DNA of 64,000 bases from Peptococcaceae bacterium BICA1-8 (GTDB lineage Bacteria > Bacillota > Peptococcia > Peptococcales > BICA1-8), in NCBI GenBank assembly GCA_000802045.1, contig JUEF01000014.1:52943-116942 (forward strand). The letters run 5' to 3'. The notes under the pieces are model-generated. The model did no database searches and was not told the DNA's origin. It saw only the letters and a list, made by a program, of their open reading frames with translations. Below, piece by piece: positions 16,904-25,841 of this stretch. The position numbers and the translations under genes were made by a program. Positions within the stretch are counted from its first letter, which is position 1. Each line of letters starts with the position of its first letter.

Positions 16904-18595
16904 ATGGATAGTATTAAGCAAAAAGCCTTAGAGGCTCGAAGTATTTGGCCCCAATCAGATGTACTAAGGTTGGGTATGAACTGGACAGAGGATGATTTAG
17001 AGAAACTGCAAATTTTAGTTGATGATGCTTGGGGGGAAAGCCATCCCTGTAGCGTACATCTTGATAAACTTAGTAAAGAAGTAGCTATTGGAGTCTGGGA
17101 AAGTGGGGCTAGACCTGCCCATTTTCATGTAACTGATATTTGTGATGGTTGGGCACAGGGTCATAATGGCATGAATTATATTCTTGCTTCCCGGGAAACT
17201 ATGGCAGATATGGTAGAATTGCATGGTTCGGTTTTGCCTTGGGACGGAATCGTAGTAGTATCAGCTTCTGATAAATCTGTTCCAGCTCATCTCATGGCAA
17301 TTGCTAGGCTAAATATTCCGGCGGTTCATGTACCAGGTGGGTCAATGCGTCCTGGACCAAAGCTTACCAATACAATTATTGGCGATATATCTACCAGGAA
17401 AAAAGCAGGCAGTATTTCTGAAGCAGAGGTCCGTAGACGACAATTAGCTGCAGCAACCTCATGTGGAGCTTGTCAGTTTATGGGTACAGCTAGTACTATG
17501 CAGTGTATGGCTGAAGCACTAGGTTTAGCTTTGCCGGGAAGTGCTGTAGCACCAGCTACGATGAGTTTTATAACAAGAAGGGCTAGAGATGCTGGAAAAG
17601 CGGTTATTAATTTAGTGAAAAAAGGTATAAAAACCTCAGATATTCTTACTATAGAAGCATTTCAAAATGCCATTATTGTTCATGCTGCTATAGGAGGTTC
17701 TACAAATGGTTTATTACATTTACCACGGATAGCAGAAGAACTGGATTTAGATTTATCCCTAGATACTTTTGATAAATATAATAGAGAAATTCCCCATTTA
17801 GCCTGGGTGCAGCCAAGTGGTAAATATCCAAGTGAATTATTCTGGTATGCAGGGGGTATACCCCTAGTACAGCTATATCTTAAAGATAAACTCAACTTAG
17901 ATGTGCTGACTGTTACCGGGAGAACCTTGGGGGAGAATTTAGAGCAGCTAGAAAAAGAGGGCTATTTTGAATTATTCACCGAGTATTTAGATAACTATGG
18001 AGTAAATAGGGATGAAATAATTAATCCACCGGAAAAGGCCGAGATTAAAGGAAGTATAGCTGTACTTTATGGAAACCTAGCTCCATTAGGTGCAGTTGTG
18101 AAGTATTCCGCGGTTGTGCCGGAAATGTTGAGACATAAGGGCCCTGCCCGAGTATTCGAAAGCGAAGAAGAGTGTTGTAACGCTATTACCCAAGGAATCA
18201 TTATTCCAGGTGATGTTTTAGTTATTCGTTACGAAGGACCGAGAGGTAGTGGGATGCCGGAAAATTTGATGGCAGCCGAAGCTATTATGGAAAGCCCGGA
18301 ATTAGCAAACAGTGTGGTGCTAATTACAGATGGGCGCTATTCAGGTGGAACCCGTGGACCATGTATTGGCCATGTAATGCCTGAAGCAATGGACGGTGGA
18401 CCAATAGCGGTTATTAAGGATGGGGATTTAGTTGAAGTAGATATCCCAAATAGAAAGTTGGATATTATTGGTTTCGCGGGGGAAATAAAAAGCGCAGAAG
18501 AGATAAATGAAGAAATTGCAGTTCGGCTGCAGGCTTGGCAGGAGCCTCTGTCTCGCTTTAGAAAAGGGTTAATGACTAAATTTACAAGAAAATAG
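16904..18595 (+). CDS. IlvD/Edd-family dehydratase with a missing cluster cysteine
   Basis: A 563-residue member of the dihydroxy-acid/sugar-acid dehydratase family, which removes water from 2,3-dihydroxy acids using an Fe-S cluster and Mg2+. Cys49 (HPCSVHLDKL) and Cys190 (CGACQFMGTAST) match two of the three ligands known from arabinonate dehydratase. The third, expected in an NCDK/GCDK motif, is Ser122 here (VSASDKSVP); the Lys that is carbamylated in the family is kept (Lys124). The catalytic-region DGRYSGGTRGPCIGHVMPEA block is intact. The best guess is a sugar-acid dehydratase rather than valine/isoleucine biosynthesis, given the SAF-domain neighbour. The missing ligand may mean an unusual cluster or a different metal site. 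Confidence 0.85.
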   Translation: MDSIKQKALEARSIWPQSDVLRLGMNWTEDDLEKLQILVDDAWGESHPCSVHLDKLSKEVAIGVWESGARPAHFHVTDICDGWAQGHNGMNYILASRETMADMVELHGSVLPWDGIVVVSASDKSVPAHLMAIARLNIPAVHVPGGSMRPGPKLTNTIIGDISTRKKAGSISEAEVRRRQLAAATSCGACQFMGTASTMQCMAEALGLALPGSAVAPATMSFITRRARDAGKAVINLVKKGIKTSDILTIEAFQNAIIVHAAIGGSTNGLLHLPRIAEELDLDLSLDTFDKYNREIPHLAWVQPSGKYPSELFWYAGGIPLVQLYLKDKLNLDVLTVTGRTLGENLEQLEKEGYFELFTEYLDNYGVNRDEIINPPEKAEIKGSIAVLYGNLAPLGAVVKYSAVVPEMLRHKGPARVFESEEECCNAITQGIIIPGDVLVIRYEGPRGSGMPENLMAAEAIMESPELANSVVLITDGRYSGGTRGPCIGHVMPEAMDGGPIAVIKDGDLVEVDIPNRKLDIIGFAGEIKSAEEINEEIAVRLQAWQEPLSRFRKGLMTKFTRK

Positions 18596-18630
18596 TAGTA
18601 TTTTTGAATTCCCTAACAATAAAATATTCA

Positions 18631-18667
18631 AAGCGGTGAATAATATTATAATTATTCATCGCTTTTT
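18631..18667 (+). terminator. Intrinsic terminator after the dehydratase gene
   Basis: AAGCGGTGAATAAT pairs with ATTATTCATCGCTT (one wobble position) and is followed by a TTTTTT run. It separates the SAF/dehydratase pair from the sigma-54 activator. Confidence 0.88.
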
Positions 18668-18827
18668 TATTGCGTGGCGCATGGGATTAACTTTGTGGCG
18701 GAAGTCCACTATGGGGTTTGGTGCGGGAGAAAAGTAGTAGGAGGGTAAAAGAAGGAATTACAGCTATTTATAAGAAATTATAAAGATGAAGCTTTTTTGA
18801 TATTCCTTGTTGATTTGGAGGAAAAAA

Positions 18828-20687
18828 ATGAAACCTATAATGCTTATAGCACCATATAAAAATATGTATGAGCTGGCAAAAGAAATAACAAAAAAATATG
18901 AAGACATTGAAGTACGTTTAGCATATTTGGACAAAGCCTTAGAAATTGCCACAAATGCAGAAAATAATGGAGTTGAGGTATTTATAACAAGGGGTGGAAC
19001 TGTTTTAATTCTTGAAAATTCTTATATTAACTGCCCGGTCATAGAAATCCCGGTTACACCTTATGACGTTTTAAAGGCAATACATAAGGCTAAAAAATAT
19101 GGAAGTAATATCTGTGTCATTGGATTTGATAACATAATTGGTGGAGTAGAAAACTTAGCTCCTATTCTTGATATTGATATAATGACATATTTAGTTAAAA
19201 GTGAAAAAGAAGCAACGGAATGTTTAAATAGTGTTTTGGAATCTAAAAATATAGACGTATTATTAGGTGGTACAGTTGCTGAAAAATTGGCTAAAGAACA
19301 TGGCATACCTACTGTTTTTTTAGAAACCAGCTCAAATACCCTTGATTATTGTATTAACGAGGCCAGGAAAATATTAAATATCAAACGAAAAGAAGAAGAA
19401 AAAACTGAGCAATTCAAAGCTATTTTAGATTATATAAGCGAAGGCATAATAGCAGTAAATAAAAATGGGGAAGTAACAACTTATAATCCTGCAGCAGAAA
19501 GAATTATTGGTGTTACAAAGGATTCAATCATGGGGAAAAAAGTAACAGATTTAATTAACAATAGCAAATTAATAGAAGTGATGGAGCGAAATATGCCTCA
19601 ATTTAGTGAATTACAAAAGTTTGAGGATACTTTAGCCTTAACAAACAGAGTACCTATTAAGGTGAACGAGGAAGTTGTTGGTGCGGTAGCGACTTTTGAA
19701 GATGTTACTAAGATACAAGAGTATGAACAGAAAATTCGGGCTATTTTAATGAAAAAAGGTCATATAGCAAAATATACCTTCGCAAACATACTAGGAAGAA
19801 GTAAAGCTATATTGGAAACAAAAGAGAAAGGACTAAAATATGCTAAAACCGAAAGTACTATTTTAATTATCGGGGATAGTGGTACGGGAAAGGAAATGTT
19901 TGCTCAAAGCATACATTTAGCTAGTTCTAGAAGCAAAGGACCATTTGTCGCTGTAAACTGTGCTGCAATTCCCGAAAACTTATTAGAAAGTGAACTTTTC
20001 GGTTATGAAGGTGGTGCTTTTACCGGGGCCAGAAAAGATGGAAAGTCTGGACTTTTCACGTTAGCCCATGGAGGGACTATTTTACTTGATGAAATTGCTG
20101 AAACTCCCATAGAGTTACAGGCTAGATTACTGAGAGTGTTGCAAGAAAGAGAAGTTAGGCCAATAGGTTCTGAAAAAGTAATTCCAGTTGATGTTAGAGT
20201 CATTGCAGCCACAAATAAGTCTCTTAGAGAGGAGGTCGATTCTGGAAAATTTAGAAGAGATCTTTATTATAGATTAAACATTTTAAAGCTATATGTACCT
20301 AATTTACAGGAAAGAAAAGCAGATATAGGTCTATTAAGTCATTATTTTTTAAAAAAATTCTGTTCTAAATTAATTAAAAATTTAGAATTTTCCAAAGAAG
20401 CCTTTGAATTGCTTGAGTATTATTCCTGGCCAGGTAATATTAGGGAATTAGAAAATGCTATGGAAAGTTTAGCTATAATGTGTGACCAAGTAATAACTAG
20501 AGAAAACATTTTAGAAATCCTAGATGATTATGATTTCCAATGTTTTAGAGGAGATAAACCTTTGATAAATATTAAGAAGGAGTTCATTTTAAACACATTA
20601 AAGCAATGTAACGGAAATCGTACAGCTGCAGCTCAACAACTGGGAATTAGTAGAACCCAATTATGGAGATATCTTAAAAACTTTTAA
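18828..20687 (+). CDS. PrpR-type sigma-54-dependent activator (PrpR_N-PAS-AAA+-Fis HTH)
   Basis: A 619-residue enhancer-binding protein. Residues 1-180 form a PrpR N-terminal sensor ([16 protein letters not shown] … [11 protein letters not shown] … [22 protein letters not shown]), followed by a PAS domain (about 200-310), an AAA+ domain with Walker [12 protein letters not shown], the sigma-54-contacting GAFTGA loop and LLDEI, and a C-terminal Fis helix-turn-helix ([21 protein letters not shown]). The ORF-track start at 18807 is upstream of the GGAGG site, so ATG 18828 is used. PrpR sensors respond to pathway intermediates such as 2-methylcitrate. Its location directly before a sigma-54-like promoter and the 2-hydroxycarboxylate gene set argues that it activates that operon in response to a hydroxy-tricarboxylate or related acid. 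Confidence 0.93.
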   Translation: MKPIMLIAPYKNMYELAKEITKKYEDIEVRLAYLDKALEIATNAENNGVEVFITRGGTVLILENSYINCPVIEIPVTPYDVLKAIHKAKKYGSNICVIGFDNIIGGVENLAPILDIDIMTYLVKSEKEATECLNSVLESKNIDVLLGGTVAEKLAKEHGIPTVFLETSSNTLDYCINEARKILNIKRKEEEKTEQFKAILDYISEGIIAVNKNGEVTTYNPAAERIIGVTKDSIMGKKVTDLINNSKLIEVMERNMPQFSELQKFEDTLALTNRVPIKVNEEVVGAVATFEDVTKIQEYEQKIRAILMKKGHIAKYTFANILGRSKAILETKEKGLKYAKTESTILIIGDSGTGKEMFAQSIHLASSRSKGPFVAVNCAAIPENLLESELFGYEGGAFTGARKDGKSGLFTLAHGGTILLDEIAETPIELQARLLRVLQEREVRPIGSEKVIPVDVRVIAATNKSLREEVDSGKFRRDLYYRLNILKLYVPNLQERKADIGLLSHYFLKKFCSKLIKNLEFSKEAFELLEYYSWPGNIRELENAMESLAIMCDQVITRENILEILDDYDFQCFRGDKPLINIKKEFILNTLKQCNGNRTAAAQQLGISRTQLWRYLKNF

Positions 20688-20736
20688 ACGGTATGTGTTA
20701 CATAAATGTAACACATACCGTTTCTTTTATGTAACA
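20686..20736. promoter_or_regulatory. Perfect palindrome plus extra half-site: candidate enhancer (UAS), possibly also terminator
   Basis: AAACGGTATGTGTTACA and TGTAACACATACCGTTT are a perfect 17-bp inverted repeat around TAAA (20686-20723). A further ATGTAACA half-site lies at 20729-20736, 23 bases after the same word at 20706, about two helical turns. The element is roughly 65-100 bases upstream of the sigma-54-like promoter, the usual distance for an activator site. As RNA it would also form a very strong hairpin right after the regulator stop codon, but only a broken T-run follows. Confidence 0.7.
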
Positions 20737-20787
20737 GTAGCTGATCGTAGAATTTGTAAAACATTAGACTTAAAAGGGGATAACTCT

Positions 20788-20805
20788 TTGGCATGAATCT
20801 TGAAT
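20788..20805 (+). promoter_or_regulatory. Sigma-54 (-24/-12) promoter candidate
   Basis: TTGGCATGAATCTTGAAT matches the TTGGCAC-N5-TTGCW consensus with the GG at -24 and the G of -12 at the right spacing; the invariant C of the -12 GC is A here. It lies between the PrpR-type activator and the transporter gene, about 107 bases before the ATG. Confidence 0.7.
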
Positions 20806-20911
20806 GCATATTAATAATGAATTCTGAAAATTTTAAAAATTACAAATAGGAGGTGATTTTAAATAATCCGTTCTAATAAAATTTATTTAATTTAAAAAGG
20901 AGGTTACTTAA

Positions 20912-22225
20912 ATGGAAAATCAACCAATCTTAAACTCGCAAGGAGCATTAAAAACGGAAAGTGAAACACGTTGGGCAGGTTTTACAACAAAATGGTATGT
21001 CATTTCCTTTGGACTTTTTTTAATTGCTAGTTATTTAAAAGTATTACCCGGTGGCTGGTTAGGTGCGTATGCATTTGCAACTCTATTAGGTGTTCTTTTG
21101 GAAAAGGTTGGTGATAACACACCAATCATTAAGGACTACTTTGGCGGAGGAGCAATTGTAATGATTTTTGGTGGAGCAGCTTTAGTTTATTTTAATTTAT
21201 TACCGGAACAAACAGTAAAAAGTTTGACTTCTTTAGCTAAAAGTATGGATTACTTAGGCTGGGTAGTTGGCGGTTTGATTTGCGGTAGTATTTTAGGTAT
21301 GGATAGAAACCTTTTGATTAGAGCAGGGGCGTTATACTTTGTTCCAATTTTCGCTGGTGTGGCTGCTTCTTTTGGTGTTGTATTTATTGCAGGCGAAATC
21401 TTTGGATATGGTGGAGCTAAAGCTATAATGTTTATTGCCCTGCCCATTATGGCAGGTGGAACTGCTGCCGGTGCTGTTCCCACATCGCAAATCTACGCTT
21501 CGGCTCTTGGTGGGGACCCAGGTCACTATTTATCTCTCATAATGCCTGCCGTTGCACTTGGTAATGCATTGGCTATAGTTAGTGGAGGTCTTTTAAATAA
21601 ACTAGGGAATAAATATCCTTCCTTAGCTGGTAATGGTGATTTACTTGTTGGATATAAGGCAGAAACAAAAGGGGTAGATAAAATTGACATTCAAAAATTA
21701 GGTGTAGGGTTTATTTTAACAGGTGTGTTTTTTGCTTTAGGAAAAATATTAGCAAGTTTTATACCACTCCACTATTATGCCTTAACAATTATCGCTGTAG
21801 CAGTTGTTAAAATACTTAATATACTTCCCGAGGAAATCGTTGATGCTGCTAAGCAGTGGTATGAATTCATAGTTAAACTAACAATACCTGCAATTCTAAT
21901 CCTTATTGGTACAGTTTATACAGATCTAAGAGTTGTAATCGAAGCTTTATCCTGGCAGTACGTACTACTAGCTTTATTAACTTTAATAGGTGCTATCATT
22001 GGTACGGGTTTTGTAGGAAGATTAGTAGGATTCTTCTTTGTCGAATCAGCGGTGACAGCGGGGCTTTGCATGGCTAACATGGGTGGTTCAGGCGATATTG
22101 CAACATTGGCTGCAGCAAAAAGAATGCATTTGATGCCTTTCGCTCAAATATCTTCACGTATTGGTGGAGCAGTTATGTTAGTAATAGGTAGTGTATTAGT
22201 TAGCTTTTTAGGTGCATTTATGTAA
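20912..22225 (+). CDS. 2-hydroxycarboxylate transporter (2HCT/CitS-MaeN family)
   Basis: A 437-residue membrane protein of the 2HCT family, whose members carry citrate, malate, lactate or citramalate-like acids with sodium or protons, or exchange them for end products. About eleven helices are visible. The two reentrant-loop signatures are present: PIMAGGTAAGAVP (about residue 185) and ANMGGSGDIATLAA (about residue 390). An AAAGGAGG site precedes the ATG. It is the first gene downstream of the sigma-54-like promoter and so likely brings in the inducing substrate. The hydroxy-acid requirement of the family fits the racemase, dehydrogenases, hydro-lyases and citrate lyase encoded next. Precise substrate is open. 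Confidence 0.92.
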   Translation: MENQPILNSQGALKTESETRWAGFTTKWYVISFGLFLIASYLKVLPGGWLGAYAFATLLGVLLEKVGDNTPIIKDYFGGGAIVMIFGGAALVYFNLLPEQTVKSLTSLAKSMDYLGWVVGGLICGSILGMDRNLLIRAGALYFVPIFAGVAASFGVVFIAGEIFGYGGAKAIMFIALPIMAGGTAAGAVPTSQIYASALGGDPGHYLSLIMPAVALGNALAIVSGGLLNKLGNKYPSLAGNGDLLVGYKAETKGVDKIDIQKLGVGFILTGVFFALGKILASFIPLHYYALTIIAVAVVKILNILPEEIVDAAKQWYEFIVKLTIPAILILIGTVYTDLRVVIEALSWQYVLLALLTLIGAIIGTGFVGRLVGFFFVESAVTAGLCMANMGGSGDIATLAAAKRMHLMPFAQISSRIGGAVMLVIGSVLVSFLGAFM

Positions 22226-22250
22226 TACGTAAGTTTTTTTTGTAAAAAGC

Positions 22251-22284
22251 ATTAATGGGCTTGCCTTAAGGCAAGCCCATTAAT
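22251..22284 (+). repeat. Perfect stem-loop between transporter and racemase genes
   Basis: ATTAATGGGCTTGCC and GGCAAGCCCATTAAT form a perfect 15-bp inverted repeat around TTAA. No T-run follows on the plus strand, so it is more likely an RNA processing or stability element in the operon transcript than a full terminator. Confidence 0.7.
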
Positions 22285-22311
22285 AAAGAAAATATATTAT
22301 GGGGGACTAAC

Positions 22312-23580
22312 ATGAACAAAGTTGATTTTGATGTAAGTTATGGCAAAGGAAAATTAAAATTTAGTATTACAGAAAACAACTTAATTGGTGTACTAATAAC
22401 AAGTGAAGCGGAAAAAATAACCGATTTAGAGAAAAACGTAAGAACAGCCCTGGAAAATCCTATTGGTACTAAACCTCTAAGGGAGATTGTCCAATCAGAA
22501 GATAAGGTTGTAATTGTTATTAATGACATTACACGAGTAATGGGCACAGATAAATTTTTACCAATAATGATTAATTACTTAAATGAAAACGGTATTCCTG
22601 ATAATAATATAACCTTGTTAGTAGCTACCGGTCTACATAGAACTCATACTGAAGACGAACATAGGTATATTATTGGAGATGAGTTATACAAGAGAGTGGA
22701 AATTATAGATCATAATGGAACTGATGTGGAAAATATGGAATACTTAGGAACGACACAGGTCGGTACAGAAGTATATGTCAACAAATTAGTTACCCAAGCG
22801 GATAAAGTTATTTTGACCGGTGAAGTAACGTATCACATGATAGCTGGCTATACCGGTGGACGTAAAAGTATATTGCCTGGTGTAAGTAGTGAAAAAACTA
22901 TTAATCAAAATCATCGTTTAATGTTAGATGAGAGATCTCGTACAGGACGCATTGATAATAATCCCCTCCACCTTGACATGCTAGAGGCAGCTAAGATGCT
23001 TAATCCTGATTTTATTTTTAATGTAGTTTTAGACATAGACAGAGATTTTGTTTATATGGCAGCAGGGGATATAGAGCAGGCCCATGAAGCGGGTAGAAAT
23101 TTTGTCAATAAGCTCTTTGCCGTAGAAGTTGATGAGTTGGCTGATGTGGTGATAGCTAATTGTGGAGGTTATCCTAAAGATATTGAATTTTATCAATCGC
23201 AAAAAACCTTGGATAATGCAATGCGGGCTGTAAAGAAAGGTGGTACGGTCATCCTTTTAGCAGCTTGTACAGAGGGTGTAGGATCAGATATATTTCACGA
23301 CTTAATGAAAAAACATAATACTCCTGAAGAAGTTTTAGATTACTCCATAAAGAATTTTAAAATGGGTGTACATAAAGCATTTCTTACATCCAGATTGCTA
23401 ACCAAAGCGGAGACCGTTTTAGTTTCAGAATTGCCTGATGAAGTTGTCAACGAGTTGATGATGCGGCCAGCCCAATCAGTAGAAGAAGCTTTATCCTATG
23501 TTAAAGATAAACATGGTGAAATTTTTACCGCATATGTTATGACGGCAGGGTTTTTAACAGTTCCTTTTTATCATAAATAA
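22312..23580 (+). CDS. LarA-family nickel-pincer 2-hydroxyacid racemase
   Basis: A 422-residue LarA homologue. Catalytic and cofactor residues of Lactobacillus LarA align almost position for position: His109 (ATGLHRTHTEDE), His175 (TYHMIAGY), Lys185 that carries the pincer cofactor (GGRKSILPG) and His201 (NQNHRLM). LarA-family enzymes racemise or epimerise 2-hydroxyacids; besides lactate, family members acting on malate and other acids are known. Placement between a 2HCT transporter and a tartrate/D-malate-type dehydrogenase favours malate, citramalate or a similar dicarboxylate over lactate. The cofactor-making genes larB, larC and larE are not in the window and must be supplied elsewhere. 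Confidence 0.9.
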   Translation: MNKVDFDVSYGKGKLKFSITENNLIGVLITSEAEKITDLEKNVRTALENPIGTKPLREIVQSEDKVVIVINDITRVMGTDKFLPIMINYLNENGIPDNNITLLVATGLHRTHTEDEHRYIIGDELYKRVEIIDHNGTDVENMEYLGTTQVGTEVYVNKLVTQADKVILTGEVTYHMIAGYTGGRKSILPGVSSEKTINQNHRLMLDERSRTGRIDNNPLHLDMLEAAKMLNPDFIFNVVLDIDRDFVYMAAGDIEQAHEAGRNFVNKLFAVEVDELADVVIANCGGYPKDIEFYQSQKTLDNAMRAVKKGGTVILLAACTEGVGSDIFHDLMKKHNTPEEVLDYSIKNFKMGVHKAFLTSRLLTKAETVLVSELPDEVVNELMMRPAQSVEEALSYVKDKHGEIFTAYVMTAGFLTVPFYHK

Positions 23581-23604
23581 CTTTTTTGGAAGGAAAGATA
23601 AATA

Positions 23605-24675
23605 ATGAATCTTTATAAAATTGCAGCTATACCCGGTGATGGCGTGGGAAAAGAAGTAATACCTGAAGGTATTAAGGTATTGGAAAAAGTTAGTGAGATT
23701 GACGGAAGTTTTAAAATAGAACATGAGTATTTTCCATGGAGTTGTGAGTACTATTTGCAGCATGGGGAAATGATGCCCAAAGATGGGCTGGAAATTTTAA
23801 AAAAATTTGATGCTATATATTTAGGATCTATAGGTGATCCTAGAGTGCCTGATTATATTGGTGTAGGCCAGTTGATCTTTGTGATCAGGCAAAATTTTAA
23901 ACAGTATGTAAACTTAAGGCCAATTAAACTCTTGAAAGGTACAGCCTGTCCCCTAAAGAAACAGCCAGAAGATATTGATATGGTATTTGTTAGAGAAAAC
24001 ACAGAAGGTGAATATGGAGATATTGGTGGTACCTTTATGTCTGACGCACCTCAAGAAACTGTACTGCAGACAAATATTTTTACTCGTCATGGTACAGAAA
24101 GGGCAATGCGTTATGCTTTCCAATTTGCTCAAAAACGCAGTGGGAAACTTACTAATGTAACTAAATCAAATGCACTCCGACACTCTATGGTTTTTTGGGA
24201 TAAAATTTTTGATGAAATAGCAGGGGAGTATCCCAATGTAAAAACCCGAAAGGTTTTAGTTGATGCCATGTCAATGTTTATGGTTACCAAGCCAGAGGAC
24301 TTTGATGTGGTAGTCGCTTCTAACCTTTTTGGTGATATTTTAACAGATCTAGGGGCTGCTTTTCAGGGAGGCTTAGGCTTTGCTCCTGGTGGCAACATTA
24401 ATCCCGAAAAAGAATTCCCTTCTATGTTTGAGCCTATCCACGGTTCAGGGCCTGATATTGCTGGCCAAGGAATAGCCAATCCTATTGCTACCATTTGGGC
24501 CGGGCAAATGATGCTTGAACATTTAGGTGAAGAAAAGGCGGCTAAAATGCTACTTACTGCCATAGAAGGGGTTTGTATAGAAGGTAAAATAAAAACCCGT
24601 GACATGGGAGGAATTAATACCACTGGTGAAATGGGAAATGCAGTAGTTAAGAAACTTATTGAATTAAATTCATAA
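23605..24675 (+). CDS. Tartrate/D-malate dehydrogenase-like oxidative decarboxylase (IDH/IPMDH superfamily)
   Basis: A 356-residue beta-decarboxylating dehydrogenase. The start (KIAAIPGDGVGKEVIPEG), the substrate-loop motif RENTEGEYGDIGG and the C-terminal GSGPDIAGQGIANPIATIWAGQMML are the pattern of tartrate dehydrogenase/D-malate dehydrogenase (TtuC/DmlA) rather than isopropylmalate dehydrogenase. Such enzymes oxidise D-malate to pyruvate and CO2, and tartrate or 3-methylmalate-type analogues, with NAD+ and a divalent metal. The conserved Lys/Asp catalytic residues (TKSNALRHS, VDAMSMFMV) are visible. With the LarA-family racemase just upstream, a simple route would be L-acid to D-acid to oxoacid. 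A second, differently specialised paralogue follows immediately. Confidence 0.9.
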   Translation: MNLYKIAAIPGDGVGKEVIPEGIKVLEKVSEIDGSFKIEHEYFPWSCEYYLQHGEMMPKDGLEILKKFDAIYLGSIGDPRVPDYIGVGQLIFVIRQNFKQYVNLRPIKLLKGTACPLKKQPEDIDMVFVRENTEGEYGDIGGTFMSDAPQETVLQTNIFTRHGTERAMRYAFQFAQKRSGKLTNVTKSNALRHSMVFWDKIFDEIAGEYPNVKTRKVLVDAMSMFMVTKPEDFDVVVASNLFGDILTDLGAAFQGGLGFAPGGNINPEKEFPSMFEPIHGSGPDIAGQGIANPIATIWAGQMMLEHLGEEKAAKMLLTAIEGVCIEGKIKTRDMGGINTTGEMGNAVVKKLIELNS

Positions 24676-24730
24676 AGGTTAATCATATGCCTTCAAACAG
24701 GTTTTATATAAATAAGAGGAGTTTTTAAAA

Positions 24731-25822
24731 ATGATTAAAAATATTGCTTATATTCCTGGAGATGGAGTAGGGCCAGAAATCATGGCAGAAGCTGCAAAAG
24801 TACTTATTGCCATAGGAGAGAAAAGTGGTATTGAATTTAAATTTAGAGAATTATTAGCCGGTGGTATTGCCATTGATAAATTTGGAGTTCCTATGCCTGA
24901 AGAAACATTAGAAGGGTGTCGGGAAAGTGATGCAATTCTATTCGGCTCAGTGGGAGGACCTAAATGGGACAATGAACCGTGGGAAAATGTCCATACAGCT
25001 ATTACTCCCTCCCGTGGTATCCAACTTTTACGACAGACATTTGAATTGTATGGAAATATTAGGCCAGCCAAACCCTATCCCTGTCTTTATAATAAGTCGC
25101 CTTTAAAACCTGAAATATTGAAAGATGCCGACGTTATTGTTGTTCGGGAGCAGTGTGGAGGATTATATTTTGGCGAACCAAGGGGTATATTCAATGAGAA
25201 AGGGATAAGGAGAGGAGTCAATACATTAAGCTACAGAGAAGATGAAGTTGAAAGAATAGCACGTTTGGCATTCAATCTTGCTAAAGGAAGGAGTAAAAAA
25301 ATAACATCTGTTGATAAACACAATGTTATGGAAAGCTCTATATTATGGAGGCAGGTGGTAGAAAAGGTGGCCTTAGATTACCCCGAAATTGAAGTGGAGC
25401 ATATGTATGCAGATAATGCTGCATTGCAGCTGGTATTGGATCCTAAAAGATTCGATGTAATTGTTACCGGCAATATATTTGGGGATATACTAAGTGATTT
25501 AACCGCATGTTATCATGCATCTTTGGGTCTAATGCCTTCGGCAAGTATTGGTGATAGTAAGTTTGGTTTATATGAGCCTATTCATGGAACTGCCCCGGAT
25601 ATTGCCGGTAAAAACATCGCTAATCCTTTAAGTGCAATTCTTTCTGCAAAAATGATGTTAGAATACTCTTTTGACTTAGAAGAGGAAGCTTTGAGAATAG
25701 ATAAAGCAGTTGAAAAAGTTTTAAATAATGGTTATAGAACAGCTGATATATATTCCGAAGGCGATATAAAGGTTTCTACAAGTGAAATGGGTGATTTAAT
25801 AGTAAGAGCATTACAAGAATAA
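24731..25822 (+). CDS. 3-isopropylmalate dehydrogenase-like oxidative decarboxylase (LeuB type)
   Basis: A 363-residue LeuB-like enzyme. NIAYIPGDGVGPEIMAEA, FGSVGGPKWDNEP, LLRQTFELYGNIRPAKPYPCL, the specificity helix VVREQCGGLYFGEPRG, SVDKHNVMESS and GTAPDIAGKNIANPLSAILSAKMML are all LeuB features. In canonical LeuB the helix reads VVRELTGGIYFGEPRG; here EQC replaces ELT, suggesting an altered side-chain pocket. No leuA lies in the window and the setting is catabolic, so I doubt a leucine biosynthetic role. Possible substrates are 3-alkylmalates, such as 3-methylmalate giving 2-oxobutyrate. It precedes three LeuCD-type pairs that could make such substrates by moving a hydroxyl group. Confidence 0.88.
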   Translation: MIKNIAYIPGDGVGPEIMAEAAKVLIAIGEKSGIEFKFRELLAGGIAIDKFGVPMPEETLEGCRESDAILFGSVGGPKWDNEPWENVHTAITPSRGIQLLRQTFELYGNIRPAKPYPCLYNKSPLKPEILKDADVIVVREQCGGLYFGEPRGIFNEKGIRRGVNTLSYREDEVERIARLAFNLAKGRSKKITSVDKHNVMESSILWRQVVEKVALDYPEIEVEHMYADNAALQLVLDPKRFDVIVTGNIFGDILSDLTACYHASLGLMPSASIGDSKFGLYEPIHGTAPDIAGKNIANPLSAILSAKMMLEYSFDLEEEALRIDKAVEKVLNNGYRTADIYSEGDIKVSTSEMGDLIVRALQE

Positions 25823-25841
25823 ATAACGGAGGTGTTTTATA

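Noticed and set aside
18670-18720. Possible sigma-54 promoter (GTGGCGCATGG…) before the activator gene
   Set aside because: The TGGCAC/TTGC elements do not fit in spacing or sequence.
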